Part shown: in pieces, positions 31,783 to 40,494 of the stretch
Layout of the letters: each line of letters starts with the position of its first letter
Position numbering within the stretch: position 1 is the stretch's first letter
Source: Streptomyces noursei ATCC 11455
Lineage (GTDB): Bacteria > Actinomycetota > Actinomycetes > Streptomycetales > Streptomycetaceae
Length of the DNA: 64,000 nt
NCBI RefSeq assembly: GCF_001704275.1
Contig: NZ_CP011533.1
Span: forward strand, 4,774,001 to 4,838,000
Direction of reading: 5' to 3'
The notes under the pieces: generated by a model
What the model was told of the DNA's origin: nothing
Databases searched by the model: none
The model's input: only the letters and a program-made list of their open reading frames with translations
Made by a program: the position numbers and the translations under genes

Positions 31783-32757
31783 GTGAGCGACGTCCGCAAC
31801 GTGATCATCATCGGCTCCGGGCCCGCGGGCTATACCGCAGCGCTCTACACCGCCCGCGCGTCCCTGAAGCCGCTCGTCTTCGAAGGCGCCGTCACCGCTG
31901 GCGGTGCTCTGATGAACACCACCGACGTGGAGAACTTCCCCGGCTTTCGCGACGGCATCATGGGTCCGGACCTGATGGACAACATGCGTGCCCAGGCCGA
32001 GCGCTTCGGTGCCGAGCTGGTGCCGGACGACATCGTCTCGGTCGACCTCACCGAGGAGATCAAGACCGTCACCGACACCGCGGGCAACGTGCACCGTGCC
32101 AAGGCGGTCATCGTCGCCACCGGCTCCCAGCACCGCAAGCTCGGTCTGCCGCGCGAGGACGAGCTGTCCGGCCGGGGCGTTTCCTGGTGCGCGACCTGCG
32201 ACGGGTTCTTCTTCAAGGACCAGGACATCGCCGTCATCGGCGGTGGCGACACCGCGATGGAGGAGGCCACCTTCCTCTCGCGCTTCGCCAAGTCCGTCAC
32301 GGTCGTCCACCGCCGCGACGCCCTGCGCGCGAGCAAGGCGATGCAGGAGCGCGCCTTCGCCGACCCGAAGATCAAGTTTGTGTGGGACAGCGAGGTCGCC
32401 GAGGTCCACGGCGAGAACAAGCTCTCCGGTCTGACGCTGCGCAACGTCAAGACGGGCGAGGCCTCCGAGCTTCCGGTCACCGGCCTCTTCATCGCGATTG
32501 GCCACGACCCGCGGACCGAGCTGTTCAAGGGCCAGCTGAACCTCGACGACGAGGGTTACCTCAAGGTCGATGCGCCCAGCACCCGGACGAACCTGGCGGG
32601 CGTCTTCGCCGCCGGCGATGTCGTCGACCACACCTACCGCCAGGCGATCACCGCTGCCGGCACGGGCTGCTCCTCCGCCCTCGACGCCGAGCGGTTCCTC
32701 GCGGCCCTCTCGGACGGCGAGGCCACGGCCGAGCCGGAGAAGACCGCTTCCGCCTGA
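31783..32757 (+). CDS. trxB: Thioredoxin reductase
   Basis: 324 residues from a GTG with AAGGAAG upstream. The FAD-binding motif GSGPAG is at residues 11-16, the redox-active CATC (Cys136 and Cys139) in [11 protein letters not shown], the NADPH motif [13 protein letters not shown] follows, and [20 protein letters not shown] is the second FAD contact. It uses NADPH to reduce thioredoxin, encoded just downstream. The pair follows sigM and its anti-sigma factor and has its own SigR-type promoter, so it should be induced by disulphide stress. Confidence 0.98.
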   Translation: MSDVRNVIIIGSGPAGYTAALYTARASLKPLVFEGAVTAGGALMNTTDVENFPGFRDGIMGPDLMDNMRAQAERFGAELVPDDIVSVDLTEEIKTVTDTAGNVHRAKAVIVATGSQHRKLGLPREDELSGRGVSWCATCDGFFFKDQDIAVIGGGDTAMEEATFLSRFAKSVTVVHRRDALRASKAMQERAFADPKIKFVWDSEVAEVHGENKLSGLTLRNVKTGEASELPVTGLFIAIGHDPRTELFKGQLNLDDEGYLKVDAPSTRTNLAGVFAAGDVVDHTYRQAITAAGTGCSSALDAERFLAALSDGEATAEPEKTASA

Positions 32758-32806
32758 CCCGCGCACCCCAGCTTTCCCACCCCACCCACCCAGTAAGGAG
32801 ATTGCC

Positions 32807-33133
<327 letters not shown>

Positions 33134-33146
33134 GGCATGCCCTCAC

Positions 33147-33203
33147 GTTTCACGTGAAACAGGCCCGCTCCCTTCGTAGGGGCGGGCCTGTTTCACGTGA
33201 AAC
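33147..33203. terminator. trxA terminator made of two parS arms
   Basis: parS plus AGGCCCG (33147-33167) pairs perfectly with CGGGCCT plus parS (33183-33203), giving a 21-bp stem that continues with CTCC/GGGG-type pairs inward. It is placed directly after the trxA stop. Confidence 0.75.
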
Positions 33204-33251
33204 ACACGACGATGTTTCACGTGAAACACACGACGATGTTTCACGTGAAAC
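33147..33251. promoter_or_regulatory. parS: parS cluster: four sites after trxA
   Basis: Exact GTTTCACGTGAAAC copies lie at 33147-33160, 33190-33203, 33214-33227 and 33238-33251; the last three are 24 bp apart with near-identical ACACGACGAT spacers, a recent tandem duplication. They lie between converging trxA and the GNAT gene, about 0.9 kb beyond the end of parB. Confidence 0.97.
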
Positions 33252-33268
33252 ACCGCGGACGGTCCTGC

Positions 33269-33886
33269 TCAGAGCGGCCGGAGCGCGGGCTCCTTCTGAA
33301 CAGCTCCGAGCAGACGGTCCAGCGCAAGTTCCACATCTTCCTTCCACGAGATCGTGGTCCGCAGTTCGAGCCGCAACCGCGGAAACCGTGGATGCTGGCG
33401 GACGGTCTTGAAGCCCACCGCCAGAAGATGATCGGCGGGCAGCACACACGCCGGCTCGGTCCAGCGGGCATCGCCGAACGCTTCGATGGCCTTGAAGCCA
33501 CGCTGGATGAGGTCCTTGGCCACCGTCTGCACCATCACCCGGCCCAACCCCTGGCCCTGATAACCGGGAGTCAGCCACGCCGTCAGCAGCTGCACCGCAT
33601 CCGGCGACACCGGGCTGGTGGGAAAGGCCGTCGACCGTGGGACATAGGCCGGCGGGGCGTACATGACGAAACCGGCCGGCACATCGTCGACATAGACAAC
33701 GCGCCCGCAGGATCCCCACTCCAGCAAGACCGCTGAGATCCAGGCTTCCTTCTCCAGCTCTGGACGCCCCGCTTTTACCGCGGCTTCGCCGCTGACGGGG
33801 TCGAGCTCCCAGAAGACACAGGAGCGACAGCGCTTGGGGAGATCCGGAAGGTTGTCCAGCGTGAGCGGTACGAGCCGACGGCCCAT
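33269..33886 (-). CDS. GNAT family N-acetyltransferase
   Basis: 205 residues. Motif A of the GNAT fold is WLTPGYQGQGLGRVMVQTVA near residue 105, with acetyl-CoA-binding QGQGLG. The N-terminus (LVPLTLDNLPDLPKRCRSCV, FWELDP) has a CxxC that is conserved in this actinobacterial group, and ends like VGFKTVRQHPRFPRLRLELR. The acceptor is unknown. The gene sits downstream of parAB on the same strand, as in other Streptomyces, separated by the parB terminator. It faces trxA across four parS sites. Confidence 0.88.
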   Translation of the reverse strand: MGRRLVPLTLDNLPDLPKRCRSCVFWELDPVSGEAAVKAGRPELEKEAWISAVLLEWGSCGRVVYVDDVPAGFVMYAPPAYVPRSTAFPTSPVSPDAVQLLTAWLTPGYQGQGLGRVMVQTVAKDLIQRGFKAIEAFGDARWTEPACVLPADHLLAVGFKTVRQHPRFPRLRLELRTTISWKEDVELALDRLLGAVQKEPALRPL

Positions 33887-34032
33887 GGAACCAGGTCCTC
33901 GCTTCCCTCGCCTGCCACACCGCGCAGCGCTGTCAGCGCCGCCTGCTCTCTGAGCAGACCACCAACGAACCCTCCGAGGGCTGCGAGCCCGAAGCCCACT
34001 GCCAGCAGTCCGGTGCGGCTCACTGATCGCAT
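33775..34032 (-). CDS. Possible small membrane protein overlapping the GNAT gene
   Basis: An 85-codon frame from the ATG at 34032, preceded by a good GAGGAGAG Shine-Dalgarno. It begins MRSVSRTGLLAVGFGLAALG, a single hydrophobic segment, then a mixed polar tail that overlaps the first 112 bp of the GNAT gene in another frame. The start and hydrophobic N-terminus look real; the large overlap argues against the full length. It may instead be a short translated leader for the GNAT gene. Conservation would decide. Confidence 0.35.
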   Translation of the reverse strand: MRSVSRTGLLAVGFGLAALGGFVGGLLREQAALTALRGVAGEGSEDLVPWAVGSYRSRWTTFRISPSAVAPVSSGSSTPSAAKPR

Positions 34033-34132
34033 GGCCCTCTCCTCGATGTGAGGTTTCTCCATGTGGATGCGTGCCATACCCGATCGCATCGTATCCACCC
34101 TTTACGGGCGCTGGTACTGACAGAAAGCAAAA

Positions 34133-34174
34133 GGCGAGCCGTGTTCCGGTATCAGTTCCGGAACACGGCTCGCC
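34133..34174 (-). terminator. parB terminator
   Basis: A perfect 17-bp stem, GGCGAGCCGTGTTCCGG (34133-34149) with 34158-34174 and an 8-nt loop, is followed on the minus strand by CTTTTGCTTTC. It ends parAB. Confidence 0.93.
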
Positions 34175-34194
34175 CAGAAGCCGCAGACGTCAGC

Positions 34195-35292
34195 TCACTC
34201 TTCTTCGCCGCTCTCGTCAGCCGGCGTGTTTCCCAGTACCGAACCCTCCCCCGGAGCAAGCGTTCCCAAGATGCGCTCCAGGTCTTCCATCGAGGCGAAC
34301 TCGACGACGATCTTTCCCTTCTTCTGGCCAAGATCGACCTTCACCCGGGTTTCGAAACGGTCGGACAGCCGAGAGGCGAGACCGGTGAGCGCAGGGGACA
34401 CCCGAGCACCCGCCCGGGGCTTCTTCGCCTTGCCGGCGGTCTTGGGATTCGCCCCCATGAGCGTCACGATCTCCTCGACCGAACGGACCGACAGCCCCTC
34501 CGCCACGATCCGGCGCGCCAGGTTGTCCTGCTCCTCCGGGTCCTCCACCGACAGCAGGGCCCGGGCGTGCCCCGCGGAGAGCACCCCCGCCGCGAGCCGC
34601 TTCTGCACGGCCGGAGAGAGCTTCAACAGCCTCAGCGTGTTGGTGACCTGCGGACGCGAGCGCCCGATCCGATCAGCCAGCTCGTCATGAGTGCACTTGA
34701 AGTCCTGCAACAACTGGTCGTAGGCGGCGGCCTCTTCCAGCGGATTGAGCTGTGCCCGGTGCAGATTCTCCAGAAGCGCGTCGAGCAGCAGCCGCTCGTC
34801 TTCCGTGGCCCGCACAATCGCGGGGATCTTCTCCAGCCCGGCTTCGCGGCAGGCCCGCCAGCGCCGCTCACCCATGATGAGCTCATAGCGCTCCGGCGCA
34901 GTCTGGCGGACCACCACCGGCTGGAGCAGTCCCACCTCCTTGATGGAGGTGACCAGTTCGGCGAGCGCATCCTCGTCGAACACCTCCCGAGGCTGGCGCG
35001 GGTTCGGCCTGATCGCGTCCAACGGCACCTCGGCGAAGTGCGCGCCGGCCACCTCTGCGAAATTGCCGGTGTTCTCCGTCCCGGCCGGTGCTTCCGTTTC
35101 ACGTGAAACACCGGGCGTCGGCAGCGAGGCCACCTTGGCGGCCGCCACTCCTCGGTCCGGATCCAGAACCGGTACGGACGACGGCGACGTCGTGCCCCTT
35201 CCCACCGCCGGCCCGTTCGAATCCGCGCTCTGCGGTGCCGCGGGGATCAGCGCACCGAGCCCGCGGCCCAGCCCTCTACGTCGTTCACTCAC
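34195..35292 (-). CDS. parB: Chromosome-partitioning protein ParB
   Basis: 365 residues from the GTG at 35292, which overlaps the parA TGA. The CTP-binding N-terminal domain has [32 protein letters not shown] (the GERRxRA box) and [14 protein letters not shown]. The HTH reads [20 protein letters not shown], and the C-terminal dimer domain ends with [19 protein letters not shown]. ParB loads at parS and spreads as a CTP clamp to organise the origin region and segregate chromosomes at sporulation. The N-terminal linker contains VSRET encoded by a parS site, so the gene carries its own binding site. Confidence 0.98.
   Translation of the reverse strand: MSERRRGLGRGLGALIPAAPQSADSNGPAVGRGTTSPSSVPVLDPDRGVAAAKVASLPTPGVSRETEAPAGTENTGNFAEVAGAHFAEVPLDAIRPNPRQPREVFDEDALAELVTSIKEVGLLQPVVVRQTAPERYELIMGERRWRACREAGLEKIPAIVRATEDERLLLDALLENLHRAQLNPLEEAAAYDQLLQDFKCTHDELADRIGRSRPQVTNTLRLLKLSPAVQKRLAAGVLSAGHARALLSVEDPEEQDNLARRIVAEGLSVRSVEEIVTLMGANPKTAGKAKKPRAGARVSPALTGLASRLSDRFETRVKVDLGQKKGKIVVEFASMEDLERILGTLAPGEGSVLGNTPADESGEEE
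35096..35109. promoter_or_regulatory. parS: parS site inside parB
   Basis: An exact GTTTCACGTGAAAC lies about 60 codons into parB and reads VSRET in frame (GVSRETEAP). Confidence 0.97.
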
Positions 35293-36359
35293 TGAGTCCC
35301 CTCCGAGATGCTGTGCTGTGCTTGGTAGTTCACACTCAGGCCCTGCTCCCCGGGCTGCGGAGCGCCCCGCAGCGCAATCTCTCGGGCCGCTTCGAGATAC
35401 GAGAGCGCACCACTGGATCCCGGGTCATAGGTGAGCACCGTCTGCCCATAGCTGGGCGCCTCCGAGATACGGACCGAGCGGGGGATGCTCGTCCGAAGCA
35501 CCTCGTTGCCGAAGTGGCTACGCACCTCATCGGCGACCTGCGAGGCCAGGCGGGTACGTCCGTCGTACATGGTGAGCAGGATCGTCGAGACGTGGAGCTT
35601 GGGGTTGAGGTGCCCTCGCACCAGCTCCACGTTCCGCAGCAACTGCCCCAGGCCCTCCAGCGCGTAGTACTCACACTGGATGGGGATCAGCACCTCGGCA
35701 CCGGCGACCAGTGCGTTGACGGTCAGCAGACCGAGGGAGGGCGGACAGTCGATGAGGATGTAGTCCAGCGGCTGTTCGTACGCCTTGATGGCGCGGTCCA
35801 GCCGGCTTTCGCGTGCCACCAGCGAGACCAGCTCGATCTCGGCACCGGCCAGGTCGATGGTCGCGGGGGCGCAGAAGAGCCCCTCCACCTCCACCACCGG
35901 CTGCACGACGTCGGAGAGTGGCTTGCTCTCGACCAGCACGTCATAGATCGACGGCACTTCGGCGTGATGGTCGATCCCCAGGGCCGTCGAAGCATTTCCC
36001 TGCGGGTCCAGGTCGATCACCAGCACCCGGGCACCGTGCAGGGCCAGCGAAGCCGCAAGGTTCACGGTGGTGGTGGTCTTGCCGACCCCGCCCTTTTGAT
36101 TGGCGACCACGATGACCCGGGTCTCGTCAGGGCGGGGCAGCCCCTCGCCTGCGCGGCCCATCGCTCCTACCGCCAGCTGCGCTGCGCGACCTACCGGTGT
36201 GTTGTCCGTCAGGGGCGGCGTTTCACGTGAAACGTCATCCCCGAACGACTCGTTGCGGGGACCGGGGACCGGATCGGTCATCGGTCCCGCGATGTTGGCG
36301 TCGGACCGCAAGGATTCACTCTCCTCGACATCAGGCTCACAATGGTGAGAGCCTGCCAT
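35289..36359 (-). CDS. parA: Chromosome-partitioning ATPase ParA
   Basis: 356 residues if started at the ATG at 36359 (MAGSHHCEP); an ATG at 36281 (330 residues) is an alternative. The frame stays open to 36521, but that stretch has DnaA-box-like motifs and a parS site, which argues for noncoding. The deviant Walker A is [20 protein letters not shown], Walker A' [15 protein letters not shown] and Walker [15 protein letters not shown]. ParA forms dynamic filaments in hyphal tips and moves ParB complexes. The N-terminal tail contains VSRETPP encoded by parS. It is translationally coupled to parB. Start choice is uncertain; the ATPase core is not. Confidence 0.93.
   Translation of the reverse strand: MAGSHHCEPDVEESESLRSDANIAGPMTDPVPGPRNESFGDDVSRETPPLTDNTPVGRAAQLAVGAMGRAGEGLPRPDETRVIVVANQKGGVGKTTTTVNLAASLALHGARVLVIDLDPQGNASTALGIDHHAEVPSIYDVLVESKPLSDVVQPVVEVEGLFCAPATIDLAGAEIELVSLVARESRLDRAIKAYEQPLDYILIDCPPSLGLLTVNALVAGAEVLIPIQCEYYALEGLGQLLRNVELVRGHLNPKLHVSTILLTMYDGRTRLASQVADEVRSHFGNEVLRTSIPRSVRISEAPSYGQTVLTYDPGSSGALSYLEAAREIALRGAPQPGEQGLSVNYQAQHSISEGTQ
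36220..36233. promoter_or_regulatory. parS: parS site inside the 5' part of parA
   Basis: An exact GTTTCACGTGAAAC reads VSRET in frame (DDVSRETPP), in the variable N-terminal tail upstream of the ATPase domain. Confidence 0.97.
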
Positions 36360-36505
36360 GCTTTCGGTATCGCGAACCAGTGAGGTCCGTTCTCCTGTGG
36401 ATGAACCCACCTCTGTGGATACTTCCGTGACCCGTGTGGGTTTCCGGTCGTGCGGCTCGGCAGCCGCACGACCACGGCCGATGATCCCTTGCAGCAGAGA
36501 ACGAC

Positions 36506-36519
36506 GTTTCACGTGAAAC
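36506..36519. promoter_or_regulatory. parS: parS site upstream of parA
   Basis: An exact GTTTCACGTGAAAC lies 147 bp before the chosen parA start, in the promoter region. Two DnaA-box-like 9-mers lie between (TGTGGATGA 36396-36404, TGTGGATAC 36414-36422). ParB could regulate its own operon from here. Confidence 0.95.
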
Positions 36520-36664
36520 ACGATGCCAGCGCCGCGTCCGATTAAGTCGCGACACTCCGTCTTGTGGCTTTTTGTAGCGCCTGCGGAATTCGCCCTATCC
36601 GCTCTTCAGCGGACGGTTCTCCTGTATCGGAGAAATCGGGCCGGATTCGTCGCGCGGCGCATTC

Positions 36665-37390
36665 TCAGCGCCGCCGCCCCCTCGACGCCCGGCTGGTCCG
36701 CGCCGCCTTGGCCCGCTTCGCAGCGAACCGCACCCCACCGGGGCTCTCGCCGACCTCCACGCGCACCACGGTCGACGGCGGATCCACCACGCCTTCGCCG
36801 ACGTGCACGATCGACGTATCCACCACTCCGAGCTTGCTCAGCGCGGCCCGGGCCGCCTTGAGCTCCTCTTCCGCGGTGTCGCCCTTGAGCGCCAGCATCT
36901 CGCCGTAGGGACGCAGCAGCGGCACGCCCCAGCCGGCCAGTCGGTCGAGCGGCGCAACGGCCCGCGCGGTCACCACATGCACCTGCGGAAGCTTGCCCAT
37001 GACTTCTTCCGCACGGCCCCGCACGACCGTGACGTGGTCCAGCCCGAGCAGCTCGACGACCTCCTGAAGGAAGTTCGTCCGGCGCAACAACGGCTCAAGA
37101 AGCGTGATCTTGAGATCCGGGCGCACCAGCGCCAGCGGAATGCCGGGCAGCCCGGCTCCCGAACCGACGTCGCACACCGAGACGCCCTCCGGAACCACCT
37201 CGGAGAGCACCGCACAGTTCAGCAGGTGGCGCTCCCACAGCCGGGGCACCTCCCGCGGGCCGATCAGCCCGCGCCGCACGCCCGCGTCAGCGAGCAGCTC
37301 GCCGTACCGTACGGCCTCCGGAAAGCGCTCGCCGAATACCTCCTGCGCCGCTTTCGGCGCGGGAGGGAGCTCCGCTGATGCCTCCGTCAC
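36665..37390 (-). CDS. rsmG: 16S rRNA (guanine-N7) methyltransferase RsmG (GidB)
   Basis: 241 residues from the GTG at 37390, preceded by GGAAGGGCGG; the frame upstream is not convincing. The SAM-binding motif is CDVGSGAGLPGIPLALVRPD, followed by ITLLEPLLRRTNFLQEVVEL and VVTARAVAPLDRLAGWGVPL, typical of GidB. It methylates G527 (E. coli numbering) of 16S rRNA; loss gives low-level streptomycin resistance in Streptomyces. A basic Arg/Ala tail ends the protein. It lies between jag and parA in the conserved actinobacterial order. Confidence 0.96.
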   Translation of the reverse strand: MTEASAELPPAPKAAQEVFGERFPEAVRYGELLADAGVRRGLIGPREVPRLWERHLLNCAVLSEVVPEGVSVCDVGSGAGLPGIPLALVRPDLKITLLEPLLRRTNFLQEVVELLGLDHVTVVRGRAEEVMGKLPQVHVVTARAVAPLDRLAGWGVPLLRPYGEMLALKGDTAEEELKAARAALSKLGVVDTSIVHVGEGVVDPPSTVVRVEVGESPGGVRFAAKRAKAARTSRASRGRRR

Positions 37391-37471
37391 GGGAACCGCC
37401 CTTCCTCTGGACTGCTTTTCCTGCCGAGAACCCGGCGTTACGACCGGGGATAACACAGAAGGCTGAGAAGT

Positions 37472-37503
37472 TTTGGCCCCGCCTGCGAGCAGACGGGGCC
37501 AAA
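37472..37503 (-). terminator. Hairpin between jag and rsmG
   Basis: TTTGGCCCCG (37472-37481) pairs with 37494-37503, 12-nt loop. It ends or attenuates the rpmH-jag operon before rsmG. Confidence 0.7.
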
Positions 37504-37523
37504 GAAAGACTGAACGCGAAGCG

Positions 37524-38030
37524 TCAGGCCGGGAGGACCACCACGCGGCGCTGCGGCTCCTCGCCCTCGGACTCGCTCCGCAGCCCGGCCGCGGCCACCG
37601 CGTCGTGCACGACCTTGCGCTCGAACGGCGTCATGGGGTCCAGCTTCACCGGCTGACCGGTGCTCTTGGCTTCCTCCGCCGCGCTCGCGCCGACCTTGGC
37701 GAGCTCCTCGCGCTTCTGCGCCCGGAAGCCGGCGATGTCCAGCATCAGTCGGCTGCGGTCGCCGGTCTCGCGATGCACCGCGAGCCGCGTCAGCTCCTGC
37801 AGCGCCTCCAGCACCTCGCCGTCCCGGCCGACCAGCTTCTGCAGGTCACGGCTGTTCGTCTCACCGATGATCGACACCGAGGCGCGGTCCGCCTCGACAT
37901 CCATGTCGATGTCACCGTCGAGGTCCGCGATGTCCAGCAGACCTTCGAGGTAGTCGGCCGCGATCTCGCCTTCCTGCTCCAGGCGGGTCAGGGTGTCGGC
38001 GCCCTTGGTGCCAGGGGTCGTGTCCGTCAC
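37524..38030 (-). CDS. jag: Jag/KhpB family RNA-binding protein
   Basis: 168 residues from a GTG. An acidic N-terminus (DIADLDGDIDMDVEADRASV) is followed by a KH domain (LQKLVGRDGEVLEALQELTR, with GRDG in the GxxG position) and an R3H domain (LDPMTPFERKVVHDAVAA, with the R...H pair in FERKVVH). These proteins bind small and messenger RNAs and influence cell division and elongation in Gram-positive bacteria. It follows yidC with a 14-bp gap, the usual jag-yidC-yidD-rnpA-rpmH operon. Confidence 0.95.
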   Translation of the reverse strand: MTDTTPGTKGADTLTRLEQEGEIAADYLEGLLDIADLDGDIDMDVEADRASVSIIGETNSRDLQKLVGRDGEVLEALQELTRLAVHRETGDRSRLMLDIAGFRAQKREELAKVGASAAEEAKSTGQPVKLDPMTPFERKVVHDAVAAAGLRSESEGEEPQRRVVVLPA

Positions 38031-38044
38031 GTAAGGACTCCTTC

Positions 38045-39181
38045 TTACTTCTTGGACGGGTGCTTGGGGCGCTGCTGGCCCTTGCGCTGCCCGGACTTGG
38101 TGTTACGGGATCCGGAGGCGGCGCCGCCCTTGGCCGACGCACCATCCTTCCCCTTGTCGTCCTGCGCGGTGCTCTCCTCCGACGCATCGTCGGCACCCGC
38201 CGACGAGGTCGCCCGCGTGCGGTTCCCCGCGGCACCGGCCGGTGCGGTGGCGCCGGTCTGACGCTTGGCCTTGGTCTGCCGCTTGGGCTGCTGGCGGTTC
38301 TGGCGCGCCTCCTCGGCCGCCTTCTTCGCCGCGATCTCGGCGGGGCTCTCGACCAGCTTGCCCTGGGCGCGCAGCCGCTCCTGGCGGTCGGTGAACGCCT
38401 TGCTGCCCGGGGTGGGGTTGCGGCGGATGACGTACATCTGCTGGCCCATGGTCCACACGTTGGTGGTCAGCCAGTAGACGAGGACACCGACGGGGAAGTT
38501 GATGCCGAAGACGGCGAACATGACCGGGAAGACGTACATCAGCATCTTCTGCTGCTGCATGAACGGCGTCTTCACCGTCAGGTCGACGTTCTTCGTCATC
38601 AGCTGGCGCTGGGTGTAGAACTGCGACGCCGACATCAGGATGATCATGATGACCGTGACCACGCGGACGTCGGTCACCGAAGCACCCAGGGCCTCGATCT
38701 TCGAGGGGGTGTCCATGAACTTCGCCGCGAGCGGCGCACCGAAGATGTGCGCCTTCTGCGCGCTCGCCAGCAGCGTCGGGTCGATGAAGCCGACGGTCTT
38801 GTTCTGCGCGATGTGGCTGAGGACCTGGTACAGGGAGATGAAGAAGGGAGACTGCGCCAGGATCGGGAGACAGCTCGAGAGCGGGTTGGTGCCCGACTCC
38901 TTGTAGAGCTTCATCATCTCTTCGGACTGGCGCTGCTTGTCGCTCTTGTAGCGCTCCTGGATCGCCTTCATCTTCGGCTGGAGCGCCTGCATGTTCCGCG
39001 TCGACTTGATCTGCTTCACGAAGAGCGGGATCAGGCAGATACGGATCAGCACCACCAGCGAGACGATGGACAGACCCCACGCAGCTCCACTGTTCGCATT
39101 GAAGATCAAACTGTAGAACGAGTGGAACTGGACGATGATCCAGGAAACTGCGTAATAAAGAGGACTGAGGATCGTGTCCAC
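38045..39181 (-). CDS. yidC: Membrane protein insertase YidC
   Basis: 378 residues. The first hydrophobic segment lies near the N-terminus ([20 protein letters not shown]) and is followed by [20 protein letters not shown] with the conserved groove arginine, then the coiled cytoplasmic loop ([20 protein letters not shown]), [17 protein letters not shown] and two further helix pairs ending near [20 protein letters not shown]. The C-terminal 110 residues are basic, Ala/Gln-rich and disordered. It inserts and folds membrane proteins alone or with Sec. It is 3 bp after yidD. Confidence 0.97.
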   Translation of the reverse strand: MDTILSPLYYAVSWIIVQFHSFYSLIFNANSGAAWGLSIVSLVVLIRICLIPLFVKQIKSTRNMQALQPKMKAIQERYKSDKQRQSEEMMKLYKESGTNPLSSCLPILAQSPFFISLYQVLSHIAQNKTVGFIDPTLLASAQKAHIFGAPLAAKFMDTPSKIEALGASVTDVRVVTVIMIILMSASQFYTQRQLMTKNVDLTVKTPFMQQQKMLMYVFPVMFAVFGINFPVGVLVYWLTTNVWTMGQQMYVIRRNPTPGSKAFTDRQERLRAQGKLVESPAEIAAKKAAEEARQNRQQPKRQTKAKRQTGATAPAGAAGNRTRATSSAGADDASEESTAQDDKGKDGASAKGGAASGSRNTKSGQRKGQQRPKHPSKK

Positions 39182-39184
39182 GAA

Positions 39185-39502
39185 TCAGGCTCCTTGGGCG
39201 TTGGGCTGAGTCTCGGGCTGGGCGACAGGCTCAGGGACGGTGGGCCCGCCCAGACGGCTCCTCAGCCGCTGATGCCAAACCGGACGCTTCCGGGGAGGGA
39301 CGTGGTCGACGCCACCGAGCGACCACGGGTTGCACCGCAGAATGCGCCAGGCGGTCAGCGCAGTCCCCTTGACCGCGCCGTGCCGGTCGATGGCTGTGTA
39401 GCCATAGTGCGAACACGACGGGTAGTACTTGCAGACCGGGCCCAACAGCGGGCTGATGGTCCACTGGTAGATCTTGATCAAAAGCAACAGCGGGTACTTC
39501 AC
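39185..39502 (-). CDS. yidD: Membrane protein insertion efficiency factor YidD
   Basis: 105 residues. [39 protein letters not shown] and [18 protein letters not shown] are the YidD signature, including the conserved cysteines. It assists YidC-dependent insertion at the membrane. It overlaps the rnpA stop by 4 bp and lies 3 bp before yidC. Confidence 0.97.
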   Translation of the reverse strand: MKYPLLLLIKIYQWTISPLLGPVCKYYPSCSHYGYTAIDRHGAVKGTALTAWRILRCNPWSLGGVDHVPPRKRPVWHQRLRSRLGGPTVPEPVAQPETQPNAQGA

Positions 39503-39957
39503 TGTGCACTCCCTCCCGGGTCCCGTCCGGGCTTCCCGGGGCCAGCGGCGCGGCCGCCGTCGGTCACCGCCCCGGTGGGATTGCAGCCTTTCGGCGCCCC
39601 TCCCAGCAGCCGCTCCAAGGCGGCGTCCAGGTCGCGGGCCAGTTGGTCGTACTCCGCCGCGCCCGCGCCGGGCAGGGCCCGTACGACAACCAGGCTACCG
39701 GCGGGCAGCCGGTCCAGCCGGTCGCGCACGAGATGGCGGAGTCTCCGCTTGACCTTTGTGCGGACAACAGCACCGCCAACGGCCTTGCTCACGACGAAAC
39801 CCGCACGCGCTGGGGGAACACTTCCCCCAGCTGCGTGCGGGTCCGTTGCGCCGCTACGACAATGCACGACGAGGAGCGGGCGCCCGGCCCTGCGTCCCCT
39901 GCGTACCGCGGTCGCGAAGTCCTCGCGCCGCCTCAGCCGATGTTCGGTAGGCAGCAC
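39499..39957 (-). CDS. rnpA: Ribonuclease P protein component
   Basis: 152 residues from the GTG at 39957. [20 protein letters not shown] at the N-terminus, [20 protein letters not shown] (the RNR-like core) and [20 protein letters not shown] are typical. It is the protein subunit that helps the RNase P RNA cleave the 5' leader of pre-tRNAs. It lies 24 bp after rpmH and overlaps yidD. The Pro/Gly-rich C-terminal extension is common in Streptomyces. Confidence 0.97.
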   Translation of the reverse strand: MLPTEHRLRRREDFATAVRRGRRAGRPLLVVHCRSGATDPHAAGGSVPPARAGFVVSKAVGGAVVRTKVKRRLRHLVRDRLDRLPAGSLVVVRALPGAGAAEYDQLARDLDAALERLLGGAPKGCNPTGAVTDGGRAAGPGKPGRDPGGSAQ

Positions 39958-39981
39958 GTCATGGACCTAGGTTCAGGCTGC

Positions 39982-40119
39982 TCAGGCCGACAGGCGGCCG
40001 CGACCCTTGCTGCGGCGCGACGCGAGGATCGCGCGGCCGGCACGGGTCCGCATGCGCAGACGGAAACCGTGGGTCTTCGCGCGGCGGCGGTTGTTCGGCT
40101 GGAAGGTGCGCTTGCTCAC
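39982..40119 (-). CDS. rpmH: 50S ribosomal protein L34
   Basis: 45 residues from the GTG at 40119 with CTGGAG upstream. [20 protein letters not shown] followed by [20 protein letters not shown] is the complete L34 sequence. The frame continues upstream but that part is not coding. It is the first gene of the operon running to jag, and its promoter lies in the gap that it shares with dnaA. Confidence 0.98.
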   Translation of the reverse strand: MSKRTFQPNNRRRAKTHGFRLRMRTRAGRAILASRRSKGRGRLSA

Positions 40120-40494
40120 TCGGGGGCTCCAGGAAACTTGTTGTCTCAGAGAGACAGATTTGTGGGGCGTCGACTGGCTGTCACCGTGCGCCCACGAGTA
40201 GCTCGCCACGCCCGAGTGCACCGCTTCACGATCACGAGGGCGCGATCTTTGCCCATCGGAGGCAGGCGGCAGCAGCCATCGACAACTCGACCTGGTCACG
40301 GTACGCGGGGCTACGCCATTCGGTCAAACCAGCTCCCGAACGGTGCGGAGAGCCCCCGCCAGGACACACTATGCACAGCCTGTGGACAACAACTTGAATC
40401 CCCAGGCCCGCCCTGACTACCGTGGCTGAACTCCATTTCCTTCCCGCCCGTCCTGAGAATCACACATTCGTGGGACTGTGAGAGAGCGTGCCCT
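40120..40494. other. Divergent rpmH-dnaA regulatory gap
   Basis: There is no gene here. It carries a small hairpin GTCTC-AGA-GAGAC in the rpmH leader (about 40143-40155), one perfect DnaA box and a candidate dnaA promoter at its right end. Confidence 0.7.
40381..40423 (+). promoter_or_regulatory. Candidate dnaA promoter with a DnaA box
   Basis: TGTGGACAA (40381-40389) is a perfect Streptomyces DnaA box. TTGAAT (40394-40399), an 18-bp spacer and TACCGT (40418-40423) follow directly. DnaA bound at the box would touch the -35 region, which fits dnaA autorepression known in Streptomyces. Confidence 0.6.

Noticed and set aside
36360..36521. The parA frame extended to 36521, beginning MFHVKRRSLL.
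   Set aside because: The extension starts at a parS site and contains DnaA-box-like motifs, and its sequence is not ParA-like; it is more likely promoter region.
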